From: Bacteroidaceae bacterium
GTDB lineage: Bacteria > Bacteroidota > Bacteroidia > Bacteroidales > Bacteroidaceae
NCBI GenBank assembly: GCA_024401115.1
Contig: JAKSLP010000008.1
Span: 1 to 64,000 of the forward strand
DNA: 64,000 nt
Direction of reading: 5' to 3'
Below are positions 61,025 through 64,000 of the stretch, piece after piece (within the stretch, counting starts at the first letter, position 1; each line of letters opens with the position of its first letter). The notes under the pieces are model-generated. The model did not search any database, was not told the origin of the DNA, and saw only the letters and a list, made by a program, of their open reading frames with translations. A program made the translations under genes and the position numbers.

Positions 61025-62004
61025 TGAAGCCTCTGTTCCTGCTGTTACTGCTGATGCTCTGCCCGCTGGCTGTTGTGGCCCAGGATGCCAAGCCCACCGG
61101 TGTGAAGAGCGATGTGAACCCACTGGCCCAGCGCCGCCAGATGCACCAGTTGCACGGACTGAACATGGGCGATACCGAGTTTGAGTTCACCCCCACAGCC
61201 TTTCCCCGCAGCTTTGTGCACATCCAGGCTAATCACCTGCTGAATGCCGATGCGCTCACTCCTTTCTTCGATAAGGTGGCCGAACGCCGCTCCCGCAGTG
61301 TGCGTGTGGTGCAGATTGGCGATTCCCATATCCGTGGTCATGTTCTGCCTCGTGAGCTGCGCTACCGCCTGGAGGAGGCCTGGGGCAGCGAGGCCATGGA
61401 GCGCGACAAGATGACCTACCAGACCACCGCCATAGCCACCGAGACCGGCTCACCGGGATTCGTGTTCCATGCGCTGAGCAAGAACGGCGTGCAACTGAGC
61501 TACTTCCAGGATGAGCAGCTGCTGCAGCAGATCACTGCCCTGCATCCCGACCTGCTCATCATCAGCGTGGGCACCAACGAGGCCCATGATGCCCACTTCA
61601 GCGGCATCAGCTACCAGCAGCAGCTGGACCAGTTCCTGAAGCTGGTCAGCAGCCGCAGTCCGGGCGTGCAGTTCCTGATCACCACCCCACCGGGCAGCCA
61701 TGTGGGTTCCGCCCGAAGGGTAAAGCGCCGCGGACGTTGGGTATCCGGCGGAGGGCTCACTCCCAACCCGCGCACTCCCGAGGTGGTGGGCAGCCAGCTG
61801 GAGTTTGCCGCATCGCACAACATTCCCCTGTGGAACCTGTATGAACTGGGTGGAGGTAGCAGCTATGCCTGCGAGAACTGGCGCAGTGCCAACCTGATGA
61901 CAGCCGACGGTGTGCATTTCTCGCACGAGGCTTATACCTTGCAGGGACGCATGCTGGCCGAGGCCATTTTAAAGGAGTGGAACAATTACTTGAAAAGACC
62001 ATGA
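61021..62004 (+). CDS. Exported SGNH/GDSL hydrolase-like protein 2
   Basis: A 327-residue protein with signal peptide MMKPLFLLLLLMLCPLAVVA, then mature start QDAKPTG. Block I VVQIGDSHIRGHVLP (Ser102), block III ISVGTNEAHDA (GxN variant) and block V MTADGVHFSHEAYTLQG complete an SGNH triad. It differs from SGNH protein 1 in sequence, so the two are not a recent duplication. It starts within the stop of gene 1 and its stop overlaps the MBOAT start (ATGA at 62001-62004). Confidence 0.85.
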   Translation: MMKPLFLLLLLMLCPLAVVAQDAKPTGVKSDVNPLAQRRQMHQLHGLNMGDTEFEFTPTAFPRSFVHIQANHLLNADALTPFFDKVAERRSRSVRVVQIGDSHIRGHVLPRELRYRLEEAWGSEAMERDKMTYQTTAIATETGSPGFVFHALSKNGVQLSYFQDEQLLQQITALHPDLLIISVGTNEAHDAHFSGISYQQQLDQFLKLVSSRSPGVQFLITTPPGSHVGSARRVKRRGRWVSGGGLTPNPRTPEVVGSQLEFAASHNIPLWNLYELGGGSSYACENWRSANLMTADGVHFSHEAYTLQGRMLAEAILKEWNNYLKRP

Positions 62005-63503
62005 TGGATATCGTCAACATAGATTGGAGCCTGGTGCTGGAGCAGTTGCTCTACAACCCTAAGCAGCCCATGATTTTCAGTAGCGGAATCTTTATGTTTC
62101 TGTTCCTGGGATTCTCGTTCATCTATTGGTGCCTGCACAGGACGGATACCCTGCGCATTCTGTTCGTCACCCTGTTCTCGTACTATTTCTACTACAAGAG
62201 CAGCGGTTTCTACTTTGCCCTGCTGGCCATTGTAACGGTAAGCGACTGGCTCATCGGCCGTGGCATTCACCAGATACAGCAGAAAAACGGCAGCCGTGCT
62301 GCCCAGCGCTGGCTGGTGCTGCTCAGCCTGGTCATTGATTTGGGATTACTGGGGTATTTCAAATACACCAATTTCTTCTATTCGTTGGCGGCTCCCCTGT
62401 GGGGCGGCAATTTCCAGCCACTGGACATCTTCCTGCCCGTGGGCATCTCGTTCTTCACGTTCCAGTCGCTCAGCTACACCATCGACATCTACCGTGGCAC
62501 GCTCACCCCGCTGAGCCGTCTGCTGGATTATGCCTTCTATGTCAGTTTCTTCCCGCAACTGGTGGCAGGACCTATCGTCCGTGCGCGCGACTTTGTGCCG
62601 CAGATCCGCAAGCCGCTGTTTGTGTCCAACCGCATGATTGGCCAAGCGGTGTTCCTGATTATGGCCGGTCTGCTGAAGAAGGCAGTGATTAGCGATTACA
62701 TCAGCGTAAACTTTGTGGAGCGTATCTTTGATAACCCGTCGCTCTACTCCGGTCTGGAGAACCTGTTGGGCATCTACGGATATACCCTGCAGATTTACTG
62801 CGACTTCTCTGGCTACAGCGACATGGCCATCGGTATTGCCCTGCTGCTGGGTTTCCGGTTCCCCCAGAACTTCAACTCGCCCTATAAGAGCGACAGCATA
62901 ACCGATTTCTGGCGCCGCTGGCACATCAGCCTGTCCTCCTGGTTGAGGGATTACCTCTACATCTCCATGGGTGGCAACCGCTGCAGCCGTTGGCGCATGT
63001 ATTTCAACCAGCTCATGACCATGCTGCTGGGCGGTCTGTGGCACGGAGCCAGCCTGAACTTCATCGTATGGGGAGGCTTGCATGGCATTGCACTCTGTGT
63101 ACATAAGGCCTTCCGTTCGGCCATGGGTTACGGCAAGAACCACCACAGCACCGGAATCGTGCGGCTGATCAATATTATCATCACATTCCACTTTGTGGCC
63201 TTCTGCTGGCTGTTCTTCCGCAACAGCAGTTTCGAGAACTCCTGGCTGATGATTACCCGTATCTTTACCGATTTCCGGGCCGACCTGCTGCCCCAGCTTT
63301 GGGACGGCTACACCCCTGTCCTCAGCCTGATGATTATCGGCTATGTCCTGCACTGGGTTCCTGAATCATGGACCACCCACTGCCGCCATCTGGTCATGCG
63401 CCTGCCGCTCCTGCTCCAGGCCGTCCTCCTCATTGCGGTCATCTACCTGATCATCCAGGTAAAGAGCAGCGATATCCAGCCGTTTATCTATTTCCAGTTC
63501 TAA
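62001..63503 (+). CDS. MBOAT-family O-acyltransferase (AlgI/DltB-like)
   Basis: Polytopic membrane enzyme of 500 residues. Typical MBOAT pieces are present: FLFLGFSFIYWCLHR near the N-terminus, LDIFLPVGISFFTFQSLSYT, LVAGPIVRARDFVPQI, QIYCDFSGYSDMAIGIALLLGF, and DFWRRWHISLSSWLRDYLYI with GLWHGASLNFIVWGGLHG holding the catalytic His (about residue 350). It passes acetyl groups across the membrane. Together with the two SGNH proteins it forms an acetylation cassette. Start by ATGA overlap with SGNH protein 2. No terminator hairpin with a T run follows. Confidence 0.92.
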   Translation: MMDIVNIDWSLVLEQLLYNPKQPMIFSSGIFMFLFLGFSFIYWCLHRTDTLRILFVTLFSYYFYYKSSGFYFALLAIVTVSDWLIGRGIHQIQQKNGSRAAQRWLVLLSLVIDLGLLGYFKYTNFFYSLAAPLWGGNFQPLDIFLPVGISFFTFQSLSYTIDIYRGTLTPLSRLLDYAFYVSFFPQLVAGPIVRARDFVPQIRKPLFVSNRMIGQAVFLIMAGLLKKAVISDYISVNFVERIFDNPSLYSGLENLLGIYGYTLQIYCDFSGYSDMAIGIALLLGFRFPQNFNSPYKSDSITDFWRRWHISLSSWLRDYLYISMGGNRCSRWRMYFNQLMTMLLGGLWHGASLNFIVWGGLHGIALCVHKAFRSAMGYGKNHHSTGIVRLINIIITFHFVAFCWLFFRNSSFENSWLMITRIFTDFRADLLPQLWDGYTPVLSLMIIGYVLHWVPESWTTHCRHLVMRLPLLLQAVLLIAVIYLIIQVKSSDIQPFIYFQF

Positions 63504-63572
63504 AGGAATTCAGCGGCATTATTGATCATACCTTTCCTGTTTTAAAGGTTAATAATGGGTTGTTGTAACACT

Positions 63573-63672
63573 CCTATAAGTCTTGTCCCGAAAGACTGCG
63601 CAGTCTTTCCGCGAAGGACTTATAAGTCTTCAGAATCAAGACTTATAGACGCCCGGCCGGTGTCGTCTAGGA
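63573..63672. repeat. Palindrome cluster downstream of the MBOAT gene
   Basis: Contains the perfect 18-bp palindrome AAAGACTGCGCAGTCTTT (63591-63608), several CTATAAGTCTT / AAGACTTATAG copies on both strands, and an inverted TAGACG ... CGTCTA pair around CCCGGCCGG. It probably folds into stacked hairpins and may end the transcript. The remaining 63673-64000 contains no gene I can support. Confidence 0.7.
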
Positions 63673-63801
63673 AGGCTCTCTTCTGATTTATACTGCGAAG
63701 ATACGATGGAATTTTAGGGCGTTGTCGCTATAATTCTTACTGTGCCATTTAGCAGCTGTTATGGCTCGCAATGGCGCAATATGGCTTGATAGTCATTTGA
63801 T

Positions 63802-63978
63802 TTATTGTATCATCATGGGCTCACTCCACATCCGGTTGCGCTCGTCCTGCAACCACAGCCTCACCCTGTTTATGCGACTGCGGCCCGTTTCCTGTGCCTC
63901 TTCATTCAGAAAATCAGCATCAGAAGCCGACTTTTCTTCTTCTACTTCTTCTTTTTCTTCTTCTATTCTATATCTCTT
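63802..63978 (-). other. Possible C-terminal gene remnant after a GAA-rich tract
   Basis: On the minus strand an open stretch of 58 codons begins after a stop, runs through a Glu/Lys-rich purine tract (EEEKEEVEEEK) and ends RINRVRLWLQDERNRMW followed by SEPMMIQ and a stop. The end has ordinary protein composition, but there is no start codon. All three frames upstream close within the purine tract or the CGCGCG region. It may be the tail of a gene whose frame was lost in the repeat. Confidence 0.2.
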
Positions 63979-64000
63979 CTATATACGCGCGCGTAGGGTC

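Noticed and set aside
44436-63563. Shared 17-base string GTTAATAATGGGTTGTT at about 44436 and 63547
   Set aside because: Short, AT-rich and without flanking similarity; not enough to call a repeat family.
1-64000. tRNA, rRNA or other known structured RNA genes
   Set aside because: No TTCGAAT-type T-arm with matching acceptor stem, and no rRNA-like sequence, was seen in any intergenic gap by eye; a covariance-model scan would be needed to be sure.

Overview
The window looks like a chromosomal segment of a gut-type Bacteroidales bacterium, most likely Prevotellaceae or a close relative. Three things point there. Promoters carry the Bacteroidetes -7 element TAnnTTTG, sometimes with a TTG/TTTG at -33. 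The families include RprXY, a second EF-G, LruC/DUF4842 lipoproteins, DUF4827 and DUF4924. Dispersed 'GTCATCCTGAG...' palindromes occur throughout. Most of the window is housekeeping; about 12 kb (18.2-30.9 kb) is accessory and unusual.

Layout. 0-1.4 kb: rpsF-rpsR (left end cut), a MarR regulator and a 54-residue membrane protein. 1.4-6.1 kb: the rprX-rprY two-component pair, divergent from an EF-G paralogue with altered GTPase motifs. 6.1-8.3 kb: YitT-type membrane protein and hemW. 8.3-14.1 kb: leftward cluster tsaC, ClC channel, fmt, rpe, nrnA, DUF4827 lipoprotein. 14.2-18.2 kb: prfC, DUF4924, LysE-type exporter and glucokinase.

18.2-30.9 kb, accessory array. Three LruC-domain surface lipoprotein genes stand among single-gene or small-operon cargo: an AAA ATPase, a DUF3791/DUF3990 toxin-like trio, a Fic protein and a DUF4143 ATPase. 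The joints are repeated sequences. The 3' end and terminator of glucokinase recur twice as scars. A 33-bp dyad leader occurs three times intact and once with its right half lost. Two lipoprotein promoters carry a run of seven or eight G exactly where the -33 box should be. A UUCG-type 'ccggcatc' terminator occurs three times, once as an orphan with no lipoprotein gene before it. I read this as a repeat-driven, possibly phase-variable lipoprotein family that has picked up toxin- or defence-like cassettes. No integrase or transposase is visible. Between 28.0 and 29.1 kb lies a gene-free stretch with an 11-bp motif array in both orientations.

31-43.4 kb: purL, a split chromate transporter, a GHL10-type secreted hydrolase, ilvE, trmB, an Mrp ATPase and an MsbA-like exporter. 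43.5-52.1 kb: a coiled-coil membrane protein, then a six-gene leftward operon (ABC ATPase, FtsX-like permease, TolC, HlyD, response regulator, sensor kinase) with a 16-bp perfect dyad at its promoter. 52.4-57.6 kb: a Tat-exported sugar isomerase-like lipoprotein, a QueD-like protein without the usual cysteine, a decayed YafQ toxin, xseB/xseA and a subtilisin-like protease. 57.7-63.5 kb: a rightward, translationally coupled run of MATE transporter, YfcE phosphodiesterase (interrupted by an in-frame amber codon), two SGNH hydrolase-like proteins and an MBOAT acyltransferase, probably for O-acetylation of an exported glycan. The last 0.5 kb has palindromes but no supported gene.

All names rest on reading motifs and recalled family features; no database search was run.
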